A stretch of DNA of 40,356 nucleotides from an uncultured Fenollaria sp. GTDB lineage: Bacteria > Bacillota > Clostridia > Tissierellales > Peptoniphilaceae. The DNA lies in the NCBI RefSeq assembly GCF_946221515.1, contig NZ_CAMJVK010000007.1:1-40356 (forward strand), written 5' to 3'. The translations under genes were made by a program, and so were the position numbers. Below the pieces are notes generated by a model, which saw only the letters and a list, made by a program, of their open reading frames with translations, ran no database searches and was not told the origin of the DNA. This document shows, in pieces, positions 6,767 to 14,785 of this stretch; the stretch's first letter is position 1; the number at the start of each line of letters is the position of its first letter.

Positions 6767-8896
6767 TTAGATTGAGCAAGGACTATAACCACAGTCTTGG
6801 CACTCTCTGCAGCCGCCTGAGTGATTCATCTTGCCGCCGCACATTGGGCAAACGTCAGGGTTTTCTGCAAGCGCGCTCTTTGCAAGTGCATCGATTTCGC
6901 CTTGAAGCTCGTCTATCTTGTCTTTAGTAGATTTTTTATTGTTCGAGATCAATATACCGGCTCTTTGGCAGCCATCTCTATAGATAGTTACGCCCTTAAG
7001 GCCCTTTTCCCACGCAAACATATAAAGCTCTTCGACTTGCTCTACTGTAAACTCGTTTGGAACGTTGCATGTTGATGATATTGATGCGTCGATAAACTCT
7101 TGCCAAGCTGCTTGAACAAGTATTCTGTCTTTGTAATCAAGGTCTTTACTTGTTACGATAAAGTCTGGAAGGTCCTCTTCGTCTCTAATGCCGTGTGCGT
7201 CCATGTATTCACGAACGATTTCTGTATAAACTTTGTAGTAAGTGTCTTCGTTGTTTAAGCTTTCTGTCTTTCTTGTGTATGAGATTTGGAATATCGGCTC
7301 AACACCATTGGAGCAGCCAAGAAGTGTTGAGATTGAACCTGTTGGTGCCATTGTTAATAGCTGTGAGTTTCTTACACCATGTTCCTTAATTAATTCGATT
7401 ACGTCTGGATCGGCGTTCTTTTGAAGGAATTTTGATGCCAAGAATTCTTTTTCTCTATACATTGGGAATGGTCCGTCTTTTTTCGCAAGCATAGCTGACT
7501 CTCTAAGCGCTTCATTTATCATGACTTTACCTATCTTTTTGATTAGGTCAATGGATTCGTCTGAGCCGTATCTAATGCCCATCTTGATAAACATGTCGGC
7601 GACACCCATAAGTCCCAAACCGATTTGTCTTAGGTTTTTAGCTACTTCTCTTTGCTCCTTAAGTGGGTGAAGCTCTGCATTTTCGTCAAGAACGCCATTA
7701 AGATATCTAACGCCATGTTTAACGGCTACTTTAAAATCTTCAAAATCGAAGTAAGCGTCTTCTTTGAATGGATACTTAACGAAGTTTGAGATATTTATTG
7801 AAGATAGGTTACAGCTACCAAAGGCTGGTAGTGGCTCTTCTGCGCATGGATTTACGCCTGCGAACTCAAAATCGTCGAACTCGCTCATTAGGTGCCACGA
7901 ATCTATTCTATCTTTGAATAAAATGCCTGGTTCGGCGTCATTCCAGTTATTGTAGGCTAGCTTTTCGAATAATTCTTTGGCTCTAACTTTTTTGTGTATC
8001 TCTTCGCCATTGGCTTCAACAGTGAAATGTAGGTCGTATTCTGTATCGTTTTTAACTGCTTTCATAAACTCGTCATCAACATTGACAGAGATGTTTGCGT
8101 AAGTCACCTTGTCAAGGTCATTCTTCACGTTGATGAACTCTTCTATATCTGGATGAGATGAGTCCATGTTTAGCATAAGTGCGCCACGTCTGCCGCGCAT
8201 ACCTATAAGCCCAGTAACTAAGCTGAATAGGTCCATAAATGAAACGGATCCAGTCGTAGTAAGCGCCGCATTATTGACTCTTGCTCCCTTTGGACGAAGT
8301 TTGGAGATATTTACGCCGCAGCCACCACCATAACTATAAGTTCTAGCAAGGTACTTTGCTGTGTCAAAGATAGATTCGATGCTGTCTTCGACCTTAGGCA
8401 TTACATAGCAGTTCGATAGAGTGATCTTTCTGCCAAGCTTGTCAAGGCCGCGTCCTGCAAGTATCCTACCTGCTGGCATAAACTTTTTGTCCTTGATTGC
8501 CTTTTTGATGTACTCGCTGCCGCCACTAACTCTAGTAAGAAAATCGTTGAAAGTCTCGCTGTCGTAGCGATATTTCTTCTCATAGATGTCCCTTTGAAGA
8601 GCACTCATGTCCCAGCCCTTTTCTCTAAGCTTAGTTCTCTCTTGTCTGTAAAGAATGTATTTCTTCGCAACCTCAGGTCTATACTTCATTAGAGCAAGTT
8701 CAACTAAGTCTTGAATATCCTCTATGTTGACAAGGTCCTTGTCCTTAACCTCTTCAAATACTTCACTCGCGATCTTTGATGAAACCTCTTCATCGACCCC
8801 TTTTTCAGTTTCCTTCATCGCCTTTTCGATGGCAATCTTGATCTTGTCTTGCTCAAAATCGACAACATTGCCATTACGCTTTTCTACCTTTAACAT
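6767..8896 (-). CDS. nrdJ: Adenosylcobalamin-dependent (class II) ribonucleotide reductase
   Basis: A 709-residue enzyme that reduces ribonucleotides to deoxyribonucleotides using a B12-generated thiyl radical. Residues 1-90 form an ATP-cone, the allosteric domain (KRNGNVVDFEQDKI). The barrel holds SNCYV (C163, redox cysteine), the NPCAEE loop (N349, C351 as thiyl site, E353) and the paired cysteine in FGSCNLSS (C362). The tail (CPMCGGK, GGCRECQDCGYSPCSI) carries a zinc-ribbon-like set and the C-terminal cysteine pair (702/707) that re-reduces the active site. No nrdAB-type radical subunit gene is adjacent, as expected for class II. AGGAGG (8901-8906) and a promoter at 8943-8971 precede it. 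I looked for a cobalamin riboswitch upstream and saw none. Confidence 0.95.
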   Translation of the reverse strand: MLKVEKRNGNVVDFEQDKIKIAIEKAMKETEKGVDEEVSSKIASEVFEEVKDKDLVNIEDIQDLVELALMKYRPEVAKKYILYRQERTKLREKGWDMSALQRDIYEKKYRYDSETFNDFLTRVSGGSEYIKKAIKDKKFMPAGRILAGRGLDKLGRKITLSNCYVMPKVEDSIESIFDTAKYLARTYSYGGGCGVNISKLRPKGARVNNAALTTTGSVSFMDLFSLVTGLIGMRGRRGALMLNMDSSHPDIEEFINVKNDLDKVTYANISVNVDDEFMKAVKNDTEYDLHFTVEANGEEIHKKVRAKELFEKLAYNNWNDAEPGILFKDRIDSWHLMSEFDDFEFAGVNPCAEEPLPAFGSCNLSSINISNFVKYPFKEDAYFDFEDFKVAVKHGVRYLNGVLDENAELHPLKEQREVAKNLRQIGLGLMGVADMFIKMGIRYGSDESIDLIKKIGKVMINEALRESAMLAKKDGPFPMYREKEFLASKFLQKNADPDVIELIKEHGVRNSQLLTMAPTGSISTLLGCSNGVEPIFQISYTRKTESLNNEDTYYKVYTEIVREYMDAHGIRDEEDLPDFIVTSKDLDYKDRILVQAAWQEFIDASISSTCNVPNEFTVEQVEELYMFAWEKGLKGVTIYRDGCQRAGILISNNKKSTKDKIDELQGEIDALAKSALAENPDVCPMCGGKMNHSGGCRECQDCGYSPCSI

Positions 8897-8942
8897 AAGT
8901 CCTCCTATCTATATATTGTTTAAAAATTATAACTACATACTA

Positions 8943-8971
8943 ATTATAGTATAAGCAGCATGATTTTTCAA
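8943..8971 (-). promoter_or_regulatory. Promoter of nrdJ
   Basis: TTGAAA -35 (8966-8971), 17-base spacer and perfect TATAAT -10 (8943-8948) on the minus strand, about 47 bases before the start codon. Confidence 0.75.
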
Positions 8972-9190
8972 GATAATAATTATGAAATTATCTTCATAAA
9001 TTTATATATAGTTCAGCTTTATGCTAATGGCCTTGCTTGTAGAAATTGGAGTAAAATAAAAATAATACTAAAGAATGATTTTTTGATTTTTTGCGAAAAT
9101 GGATTTTCTACTTCCCAAAGTCAAATAATTTTAGAGTTTGGGAAATAGGATTGATGAAAGCATTGTAATTACTTGATTGTAAAAAATAAT
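8972..9190. other. Gene-free stretch upstream of nrdJ with one hairpin
   Basis: AT-rich DNA with no convincing gene; a short plus-strand frame at 8960-9148 has no ribosome site. The only structure I see is an inverted repeat with TTCCCAAA (9112-9119) and TTTGGGAA (9137-9144), extended by CTA/TAG on the outside. The region leads into the long hairpin element at 9191. Confidence 0.5.
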
Positions 9191-9483
9191 GAAAAGTGTT
9201 TTACTCACTTGCACATCGAAAAGATAGTTCCACGCAGCTTAGTTCAACAAATTGACAATTGCTAAGCTTGTCCTACTACAAATCCATATTCGTTCGCTAC
9301 GCTCAACTAGATGGATTTGGAAGAACCTCGTTTATTAGAACGAGAACCTTGGTGCAAGACACTAGGCCGTCGTCCTGCGCAAAGCAATTGAAGCAATTTG
9401 TCTCAATGCGCTGCTTTTGGAACATATCTTTTCTCACTAATTGCAGTTTTTTCCGAATACTGCGCTCGTAAAACTCACTTTTC
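9191..9483. repeat. Long imperfect palindrome with conserved 23-nt loop (element 1)
   Basis: A 293-base stretch that folds on itself. Paired blocks from outside to inside: GAAAAGTGTTTTAC (9191-9204) with GTAAAACTCACTTTTC (9468-9483); AAAAGATAGTTCCA (9219-9232) with TGGAACATATCTTTT (9418-9432); GCAGC with GCTGC; CAAATTG..CAATTGCT (9248-9263) with AGCAATTG..CAATTTG (9383-9400); CAAATCCAT (9279-9287) with ATGGATTTG (9311-9319). The apical loop, 9288-9310, is 23 bases and differs at one position from that of element 2 at 19942-19964. A side hairpin CTCGTT/AACGAG lies at 9327-9344. The short plus-strand frame inside (9259-9471) lacks a ribosome site and is not called a gene. It could be a MITE-like element, a structured RNA or both. 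Confidence 0.75.
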
Positions 9484-9562
9484 TAACCATTGCAAAAAAT
9501 GCATTTCTTTTAAGTAATTATATAGTCACAAGCAAAAATTTTATACTCAGATCTATTTATTA

Positions 9563-9685
9563 AAATTTTCAGAGCAAATGTGATGATTGCGCGATGTGGA
9601 CTGACGAGGCAAGCGGAATGTATAGATCATACCTGAGCATTGCCGAGGAAGGAACGAGCGCAAGGGCGCATTTGAATGAAAATTT
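9563..9685. repeat. GC-richer nested hairpin element
   Basis: Nested complementary blocks: AAATTTTCA (9563-9571) with TGAAAATTT (9677-9685); CAAATG (9575-9580) with CATTTG (9669-9674); TTGCGC (9587-9592) with GCGCAA (9658-9663); GGCAA (9608-9612) with TTGCC (9640-9644); GTAT (9620-9623) with ATAC (9629-9632) around AGATC. It is more GC-rich than its surroundings and lies directly behind the terminator of the small membrane-protein gene. It does not share the loop sequence of element 1. Confidence 0.6.
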
Positions 9686-9688
9686 AGC

Positions 9689-9723
9689 AAAAAAGTAGTC
9701 CTTATATCATATAAGGACTACTT
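9689..9723 (-). terminator. Terminator of the 38-residue membrane-protein gene
   Basis: A near-perfect inverted repeat (AAGTAGTCCTTAT with its complement, 9693-9723) is followed on the minus strand by a T run (9689-9694). It lies 13 bases past the stop codon of the gene at 9736-9852. Confidence 0.9.
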
Positions 9724-9735
9724 CACATATAATTA

Positions 9736-9852
9736 TTAATTATTAATCAATATAGGTAACACTATCGACAAAACCATCACAACACAAAGTATCATTGCGA
9801 ATGTTCTTGCGAGCGACTTACTCTTTCTCCATTTGCGTTTCAATTTACTCAT
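9736..9852 (-). CDS. Small single-pass membrane protein, 38 residues
   Basis: The product has a basic N-terminus (MSKLKRKWRKSKSLAR) and one hydrophobic helix (about residues 18-36). The gene has every expected signal: promoter TTGACA/TATAAT at 9902-9929, ribosome site GAGGAGAG just before ATG 9852, and a strong terminator at 9689-9723. It is transcribed alone. I do not recognise a family with certainty; it resembles other short basic-plus-helix proteins annotated as hypothetical (DUF4044-like) in Firmicutes. Function unknown. A membrane-acting toxin or a small regulatory subunit are possibilities without direct support. Confidence 0.75.
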   Translation of the reverse strand: MSKLKRKWRKSKSLARTFAMILCVVMVLSIVLPILINN

Positions 9853-9901
9853 ACTCTCCTCTTCCTCTGTTTATTCTAGTCTTTCTTTTATCACAGAAAA
9901 T

Positions 9902-9929
9902 ATTATACTATGTTTATAAAATTTGTCAA
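9902..9929 (-). promoter_or_regulatory. Consensus promoter of the small membrane-protein gene
   Basis: TTGACA (9924-9929), 16-base spacer and TATAAT (9902-9907) on the minus strand, 50 bases before the start codon. Confidence 0.8.
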
Positions 9930-9966
9930 GGCTTTTTACAAAATATTTTCGCAAAGCTAATAATTT

Positions 9967-11085
9967 TTACAAATAAACAAGTTTTATTAATTTCATGTAA
10001 TTATAGTCGACGATGACGTTGTAGTAGCCAGCTAGGTACTCGTTTGTCGCGTCATCACCTGTGTCTGCGAGCAAATTGCCGCCGGCGATGTTATTGATCT
10101 TTGATTGTGTCGCTATAACCATGATATTTTCCTTTCCAACTTCTCTTATGACTCTCGAAGAAAACTGCTGATTGCCGCGGCCAAAGATGTAGCCTTGTCC
10201 ACCAATGATGGTAACGATAATCTTTCTCTTAGGATACTTTTTTAGTGCCTCATAAATATCTTTTTCGCTCGCATCTTTTTTGATGAGCTCCTTATTATAT
10301 ACAAGGTCGACGCCAAGAAGTGAATTTTCAAGGCCTAGAAGATTCATAACAGGGCGAATGCTTGAGCCACTTCCGACTATATATAAGGTGTCGTCCTTCA
10401 TCTCATCAACGACATATTGAGCGATGGACTCAAGATCTGCGTTCTCTGACGCACTTTGAGGGCTCTTACCCACTTGCATCATTCTTCCCTTGTTAACTAC
10501 ATTTAGCGCGCCATAAAGCTTCACGTTCAAAACTTCGTTTCTGAACGCTTCCTCATCTATATCCATGACTTCTGACTCAATTATCTCGTAGGATTCATCT
10601 AGTAAAAAGGCTCTGATGACTTCTGAAGCTGACTTTGGTGAAACGCCAAAGACGGAGCTATGCATCTTAGTGCCTGCCGGTATCCCGATCACAGGTTTTC
10701 TAAGGCCCACAGCGTCATAAACGTCACGAGCTGTGCCGTCGCCCCCTGCAAATACAATGAGATCGACGTCCTTCTTAAGTATCTCTTTCAAAGCCTTTTT
10801 CGTATCTTCCGCCGTAGTACTAGCCTCTGTCTCGTAAACGACCTCGTAGTTCAGTCCAAGCTTTTTCATCTCGTCTTCGCCGAGCCTGTGATTAGCTGTA
10901 TAAACCTTGAACTCATCCTTTATATCAATGAGGTGACTGAATGCCCCTTCGCACCTCAAGTGCGCCTTTTCACTCGCACCACGCTTTATGGCTTCTTCGT
11001 ATATAGCCTCGCCGTCCGAGCCCTTTAGGGCAACCGATCCACCGACGCCAGCCTTTGGATTAACAATTAAACCTATCGTCTTCAC
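9967..11085 (-). CDS. ATP-NAD kinase family protein (AcoX-like)
   Basis: A 372-residue protein with the NAD-kinase/diacylglycerol-kinase fold. It starts MKTIGLIVNPKAGVGGSVALKG, the nucleotide-loop region of the family, and has the diagnostic GGDGT motif in LIVFAGGDGTARDVYD, then GIPAGTKMHSSVFG. It is longer than standard NAD kinase (about 270-300), which fits the 'ATP-NAD kinase family'/AcoX group whose substrate is less certain. Its start overlaps the end of the dihydroorotase gene by 26 bases, so the two are co-transcribed and probably coupled. It may phosphorylate NAD or a related compound; the exact substrate cannot be read from sequence. Confidence 0.85.
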   Translation of the reverse strand: MKTIGLIVNPKAGVGGSVALKGSDGEAIYEEAIKRGASEKAHLRCEGAFSHLIDIKDEFKVYTANHRLGEDEMKKLGLNYEVVYETEASTTAEDTKKALKEILKKDVDLIVFAGGDGTARDVYDAVGLRKPVIGIPAGTKMHSSVFGVSPKSASEVIRAFLLDESYEIIESEVMDIDEEAFRNEVLNVKLYGALNVVNKGRMMQVGKSPQSASENADLESIAQYVVDEMKDDTLYIVGSGSSIRPVMNLLGLENSLLGVDLVYNKELIKKDASEKDIYEALKKYPKRKIIVTIIGGQGYIFGRGNQQFSSRVIREVGKENIMVIATQSKINNIAGGNLLADTGDDATNEYLAGYYNVIVDYNYMKLIKLVYL

Positions 11086-12307
11086 TGTAAACCACCTTTC
11101 CGTCCTTTATTGTGTACTTCACCTTTCCCTTTAACTTTTCACCTATGAATGGCGAATTTTGAGACTTAGATGAAGATTTTTCATATATATACTCTTCGTT
11201 AATGTCAAAAATCACTAAATCAGCCCTCGAGCCGACCCTTATGCTGCCCTCTTCAAGTCCATAAAGCCTTGCGGGATTGACAGTCAGCATCTTTATAATT
11301 TTTACTAGATCAATACCATGCTTATGGTGAAGCTCATCTATTGCAAGTGGCAGAGCTGTTTCAAGACCTATGATGCCGCTCGGAGCGCTGAAGAAGTCCT
11401 TAGCCTTTTCCTCAGCCGCATGAGGCGCATGATCAGTCGCGATTATGTCAATGGTACCGTCCTTGATAGCTTCTATGATTGCCTCTCTATCCGCAGCCGT
11501 CCTTAGTGGCGGATTCATCTTAGCGAGTGTCCCGTGCTTTTCAACAGCTTCCTCTGTTAATGTAAAGTGATGAGGTGTGACCTCTGCAAATATTTTATCT
11601 GTGTATTTTTTATAATTTCTGATAATTTCAAGTGCATCCGCAGATGAAATGTGTTGGAAGTTTAATTTTGAATCCGCTTTTACTGCGAGATAGGCATCGC
11701 GTGCCACCATAACCGCCTCGGCAATGGCTGGAGCCGTTTCGTTTTTGCCCGCCTTTTTAATAAAGAAGGGGTCTTCTTCATGTAAACTGATTGGCGAATC
11801 ATATTTTTTCGCTTCAATCAGTGCGTCGTACAATAATTTCGCCTTCATTATAGGCTTGCCATCATCAGTAAAACCGATTGCACCTTTCTTATGAAGCGCA
11901 TCCATATCTACTAGCTCTTCGCCAAGCATGCCCTTAGTCACGGTCGCATTTTGATAAATGGATATACCCAAATTTTTTGATCTAACTAATATATCTTCTA
12001 GCGTATCCACATTATCAACTACAGGCTTTGTGTTCGCCATAAGAAGTACTGAGGTGTAGCCGCCTCTCTTAGCTGCGGCCGCTCCCGTAGTCAAATCTTC
12101 TTTGTAAGTTTGACCGGGGTCCCTAAAGTGCACGTGCGTATCTATTAGCCCGTGCGAAAGATAAAGACCATCGCCATCGATCACGCACGGGTCATCTTTT
12201 TCAATTCGCTCTTCTATGGCACTCACTATGCCATTCTCAATGAGCATATCGACACGTCTTATGCCATTTGCAATTGTATCAATAAAATTAATATTTTTAA
12301 TTAACAT
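11060..12307 (-). CDS. pyrC: Dihydroorotase
   Basis: A 415-residue metal-dependent amidohydrolase that cyclises carbamoyl-aspartate to dihydroorotate in pyrimidine synthesis. Visible motifs: metal-binding HVHFRDPGQTYKEDLTTGAAAAKRG-type region (split here as HVHFRDPG and KEDLTTG), HEED, TPHHF, and ATDHAPH carrying the catalytic aspartate. Length and motifs match the class I bacterial enzyme. GGAGG precedes ATG 12307. Other pyr genes are not adjacent; instead it is coupled to the NAD-kinase-like gene. An allantoinase or hydantoinase is the main alternative, but FRDPG with the TxHxF pattern favours dihydroorotase. The 92-base gap to the divergent aminopeptidase gene must hold its promoter; I see no clear -35. 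Confidence 0.9.
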   Translation of the reverse strand: MLIKNINFIDTIANGIRRVDMLIENGIVSAIEERIEKDDPCVIDGDGLYLSHGLIDTHVHFRDPGQTYKEDLTTGAAAAKRGGYTSVLLMANTKPVVDNVDTLEDILVRSKNLGISIYQNATVTKGMLGEELVDMDALHKKGAIGFTDDGKPIMKAKLLYDALIEAKKYDSPISLHEEDPFFIKKAGKNETAPAIAEAVMVARDAYLAVKADSKLNFQHISSADALEIIRNYKKYTDKIFAEVTPHHFTLTEEAVEKHGTLAKMNPPLRTAADREAIIEAIKDGTIDIIATDHAPHAAEEKAKDFFSAPSGIIGLETALPLAIDELHHKHGIDLVKIIKMLTVNPARLYGLEEGSIRVGSRADLVIFDINEEYIYEKSSSKSQNSPFIGEKLKGKVKYTIKDGKVVYSEDDRFNC

Positions 12308-12372
12308 AAAAAACCTCCATCAGCATTTTAATATTTATACCCAAAAGGGATGAATTTTGTGCGCCTTTATGT

Positions 12373-12392
12373 TATAATATAGAAAAAGGAGG
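12373..12392 (+). promoter_or_regulatory. -10 box and ribosome site of the aminopeptidase gene
   Basis: A perfect TATAAT (12373-12378) is followed by AAGGAGG (12386-12392) before ATG 12400. No good -35 hexamer is found at 16-18 bases, and the -10 is close to the start codon, so the promoter part is tentative. Confidence 0.4.
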
Positions 12393-12399
12393 AATTATA

Positions 12400-13800
12400 A
12401 TGGCAGAAAAAATTTCATGGCTAAGCCTTTCAAACGATGTGCTTGAGGACGTTACAAGCTACAACGAAGAGTACAAAGACTTTTTAACAAAAGCAAAAAC
12501 TGAAAGACTAGCAGTTAAAGAAATCATACGCATAGCTGAAGCTAACGGCTTTAAAGACTTAGAAGAAGCTATCAAAAACGGAACTAAAGTTAAGAAGGGC
12601 GACAAGCTTTACTTAAATAACAAGGAAAAATCCGTATTAATGTTCGTTATGGGCGAAAAGAAACTTGAAGAAGGCCTAAGAATAGTTGGCGCTCACATAG
12701 ACAGCCCAAGACTTGACCTTAAGCCAAATCCACTATACGAAGCAAGCGAACTTGGCTTTTTAAAGACTCACTACTACGGCGGAGTTAAGAAATATCAATG
12801 GACTACAATCCCGCTAGCTTTACACGGTGTTGTTTATACAAAGGACCTAAAGAGAGTTGATATTTCAATCGGTGAAGACGATGACGATCCAGTATTTACT
12901 ATCACAGACCTATTGATCCACTTGTCACGTGAACAAATGCAAAAGAAACTTGCTGAAGGCATACTTGGTGAACAATTAAACGTGCTTATGGGCTCAATAC
13001 CATTGGCAGATGACGATGGCGACGATGACGATAAGAAAGACAAATCAAATCGCGTTAAAGCCAATGTTATGAGAATCATCAACGAAAAATATGGTATAGA
13101 AGAAGACGACTTTAAAGTTGCCGAAATCGAAGTAGTTCCAGCAGGCAAGGCTCGTGACCTTGGTATAGACAGATCCATGATCTTCAGCTATGGCCAAGAC
13201 GACAGAGTTTGCGCATTCGCAGGACTTAAGGCAATACTTGACATGAAGCAAGGCGAGCACACAGCTCTAGCTATGTTCATGGATAAGGAAGAAGTTGGCT
13301 CACAAGGCAACACTGGTATGGCAAGCTACGTTCTTGAAAACGCTCTACATGAGTTAGCAGCACTAGAAGGCGAATACTCAGCTCTTACAGTTAGAAGATG
13401 CCTAAAGAACTCTTGGGTACTTTCATCAGACGTAACAGCAGCTTATGACCCTAACTTCGACTCAGTTTATGAAAAGAACAACACAGCTGTATTAGGCGGC
13501 GGTATCGCAGTAGCTAAGTACACTGGATCAGGCGGAAAAGGCGGCTGCAACGATGCAAACGCAGAATTCTTAAGAGATGTAAGAGATATCTTCGACAAAG
13601 CAGGCGTTGCTTGGCAAACAGGCGAACTTGGTAGAGTTGACGCAGGTGGCGGCGGAACTATCGCATACCTTTTAAGCAAGTACGGCGCAGAAGTTGTTGA
13701 CTGCGGTACAGCAGTTTTAAACATGCACGCACCAAACGAAGTTACTTCAAAGTTCGACACATACATGTCATACAAAGCTTATAAAGCATTCTTTGAATAA
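12400..13800 (+). CDS. M18-family zinc aminopeptidase
   Basis: A 466-residue cytoplasmic aminopeptidase of the aspartyl-aminopeptidase/aminopeptidase I family, which trims N-terminal residues from peptides with a di-zinc centre. Metal and catalytic motifs are visible in order: HIDSPRLDLKP (first zinc ligand region), DDRVCAFAGLKA (bridging aspartate), DKEEVGSQGNTG (catalytic and binding glutamates), and C-terminal NMHAPNEVTSKFD (last histidine ligand). Near 205-215 there is an acidic stretch (DDDGDDDDKKDK), likely a surface loop. AAGGAGG sits 8 bases before the ATG. Codon use is rich in GCA, GCT and GGC, as in highly expressed genes. It stands alone and ends with a terminator. Confidence 0.93.
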   Translation: MAEKISWLSLSNDVLEDVTSYNEEYKDFLTKAKTERLAVKEIIRIAEANGFKDLEEAIKNGTKVKKGDKLYLNNKEKSVLMFVMGEKKLEEGLRIVGAHIDSPRLDLKPNPLYEASELGFLKTHYYGGVKKYQWTTIPLALHGVVYTKDLKRVDISIGEDDDDPVFTITDLLIHLSREQMQKKLAEGILGEQLNVLMGSIPLADDDGDDDDKKDKSNRVKANVMRIINEKYGIEEDDFKVAEIEVVPAGKARDLGIDRSMIFSYGQDDRVCAFAGLKAILDMKQGEHTALAMFMDKEEVGSQGNTGMASYVLENALHELAALEGEYSALTVRRCLKNSWVLSSDVTAAYDPNFDSVYEKNNTAVLGGGIAVAKYTGSGGKGGCNDANAEFLRDVRDIFDKAGVAWQTGELGRVDAGGGGTIAYLLSKYGAEVVDCGTAVLNMHAPNEVTSKFDTYMSYKAYKAFFE

Positions 13801-13807
13801 AATACAT

Positions 13808-13833
13808 GAGGCACCTTAATTGGTGCTTCTTTT
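13808..13833 (+). terminator. Terminator of the aminopeptidase gene
   Basis: GAGGCACC (13808-13815) pairs with GGTGCTTC (13822-13829), then TTTT. It lies only 7 bases past the stop codon. Confidence 0.8.
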
Positions 13834-13856
13834 ACATATTATATACGAGGATAATT

Positions 13857-14591
13857 ATGAAAGATTATAAGATTATAGATGAAAAATATTTAATAAGCAC
13901 TCAGCTAAGTGACTTAGGCGTCACAAACATCATGAGCCTTAAGCCCATAGACATAAAAGGAGACGAAGACTACTTTATTAATGAGCTTCCAAAAGTTCTT
14001 GAGCAGCTTGGCCTTGATTATGGCAGCATCAACGTGACACGCCAAGTGCACTCAAATAATATCGCCCACGTTAATGGCAATGACAATGGCGGGGTGCATT
14101 TTTACGACGAGACAGATGGACTTATAGGCGACCATGGCGATGTGCTCGTGATTAAGAGCGCAGACTGCCTACCCGTCATAGTCTACGATAGCGTCAATAA
14201 ACGCATCGCAGCCGTTCACTCAGGCTGGAAAGGAACAGCTAACTCCATAGTTAAAGAGGCAATCACAAAGATGCTCTCTTTAGGATCAAAAGCCGCAGAT
14301 TTAAAAGTCTACGTCGGACCGCATATACAAAAAACATCCTTCGAAGTGATGGACGACGTGAAAAAAGTCTTCGAGAAGAATTTTAAATACAAAGACATTA
14401 TTTTTAAAAAAGATGAGAAGCATTACCTTATAGATTTAGGAAAAGTAGTTAAGCTCGATGCAATAAGTATGGGCGTTAAAGAAAAAAATATATACGTCTC
14501 AAGCCTAGATACAGTCACAGATGAGCGCTTCCACTCGTATAGACGCGATAAAAAAGATTATGGGCTGATGTATACATTAGTTTATATATAA
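13857..14591 (+). CDS. YfiH/LACC1-type multicopper-oxidase-like purine nucleoside enzyme
   Basis: A 244-residue protein of the PF02578 family ('polyphenol oxidase' in old annotation; LACC1 homologues act on purine nucleosides). The start is ATG 13857 with GAGG at 13847-13850; the longer frame from 13806 would run through the upstream terminator. Diagnostic residues are the histidine in RQVHSNN, the cysteine in SADCLPV and the histidine in AVHSGWKGT, which together form the zinc site. YVGPHIQKTSFEV follows. Members may deaminate or phosphorolyse adenosine/inosine. It is transcribed alone between two terminators. Confidence 0.9.
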   Translation: MKDYKIIDEKYLISTQLSDLGVTNIMSLKPIDIKGDEDYFINELPKVLEQLGLDYGSINVTRQVHSNNIAHVNGNDNGGVHFYDETDGLIGDHGDVLVIKSADCLPVIVYDSVNKRIAAVHSGWKGTANSIVKEAITKMLSLGSKAADLKVYVGPHIQKTSFEVMDDVKKVFEKNFKYKDIIFKKDEKHYLIDLGKVVKLDAISMGVKEKNIYVSSLDTVTDERFHSYRRDKKDYGLMYTLVYI

Positions 14592-14610
14592 AAACGAAAA
14601 AATTTGCTAT

Positions 14611-14644
14611 TTTGTCGCGAATATTGTATCATATTCGCGACAAA
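14611..14644. repeat. Perfect 14-bp inverted repeat downstream of the YfiH gene
   Basis: TTTGTCGCGAATAT (14611-14624) and ATATTCGCGACAAA (14631-14644) around a 6-base loop TGTATC. There is no T run on the plus side, so it is not a standard terminator for the YfiH gene, which has one at 14658-14692. It contains two TCGCGA sites. Confidence 0.7.
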
Positions 14645-14657
14645 TCACTCAAAAAGC

Positions 14658-14692
14658 AATGCTAGCTAAATTAACTTAGCTAGCATTTTTAT
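14658..14692 (+). terminator. Terminator after the YfiH gene
   Basis: AATGCTAGCTAA (14658-14669) and TTAGCTAGCATT (14676-14687) form a perfect 12-bp stem followed by a T-rich run. Confidence 0.88.
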
Positions 14693-14751
14693 TTCTTCTA
14701 CCATACTATAAACGTCTATATCAAGCCATTCTACAAATCTATTCCAGTAAA

Positions 14752-14778
14752 TGGCGCATTTTTATCCATGTATTTGGC
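14752..14778 (-). repeat. 23-bp repeat, copy after the DUF4143 ATPase stop codon
   Basis: One full unit of the 23-bp family found upstream of the same gene at 16125-16197. In the sense of the ATPase gene it reads CCAAATACATGG, then an A-rich spacer and GCGCC. It begins 8 bases after the stop codon at 14786. A degenerate neighbouring unit can be seen at about 14740-14751. Confidence 0.8.
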
Positions 14779-14785
14779 AAATTAG

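Noticed and set aside
8897..9190. Cobalamin riboswitch before nrdJ
   Set aside because: I looked for the conserved B12-box type core on the minus strand and saw none; the leader between promoter and start is only about 40 bases.
9259..9471. Plus-strand 70-residue reading frame
   Set aside because: It lies inside the long palindrome, has no ribosome site and its composition follows the repeat rather than coding sequence.
14560..14575. GATTATGG-like sequence near the end of the YfiH gene as another repeat lead
   Set aside because: It is inside coding sequence and no phased repeats follow; most likely chance.
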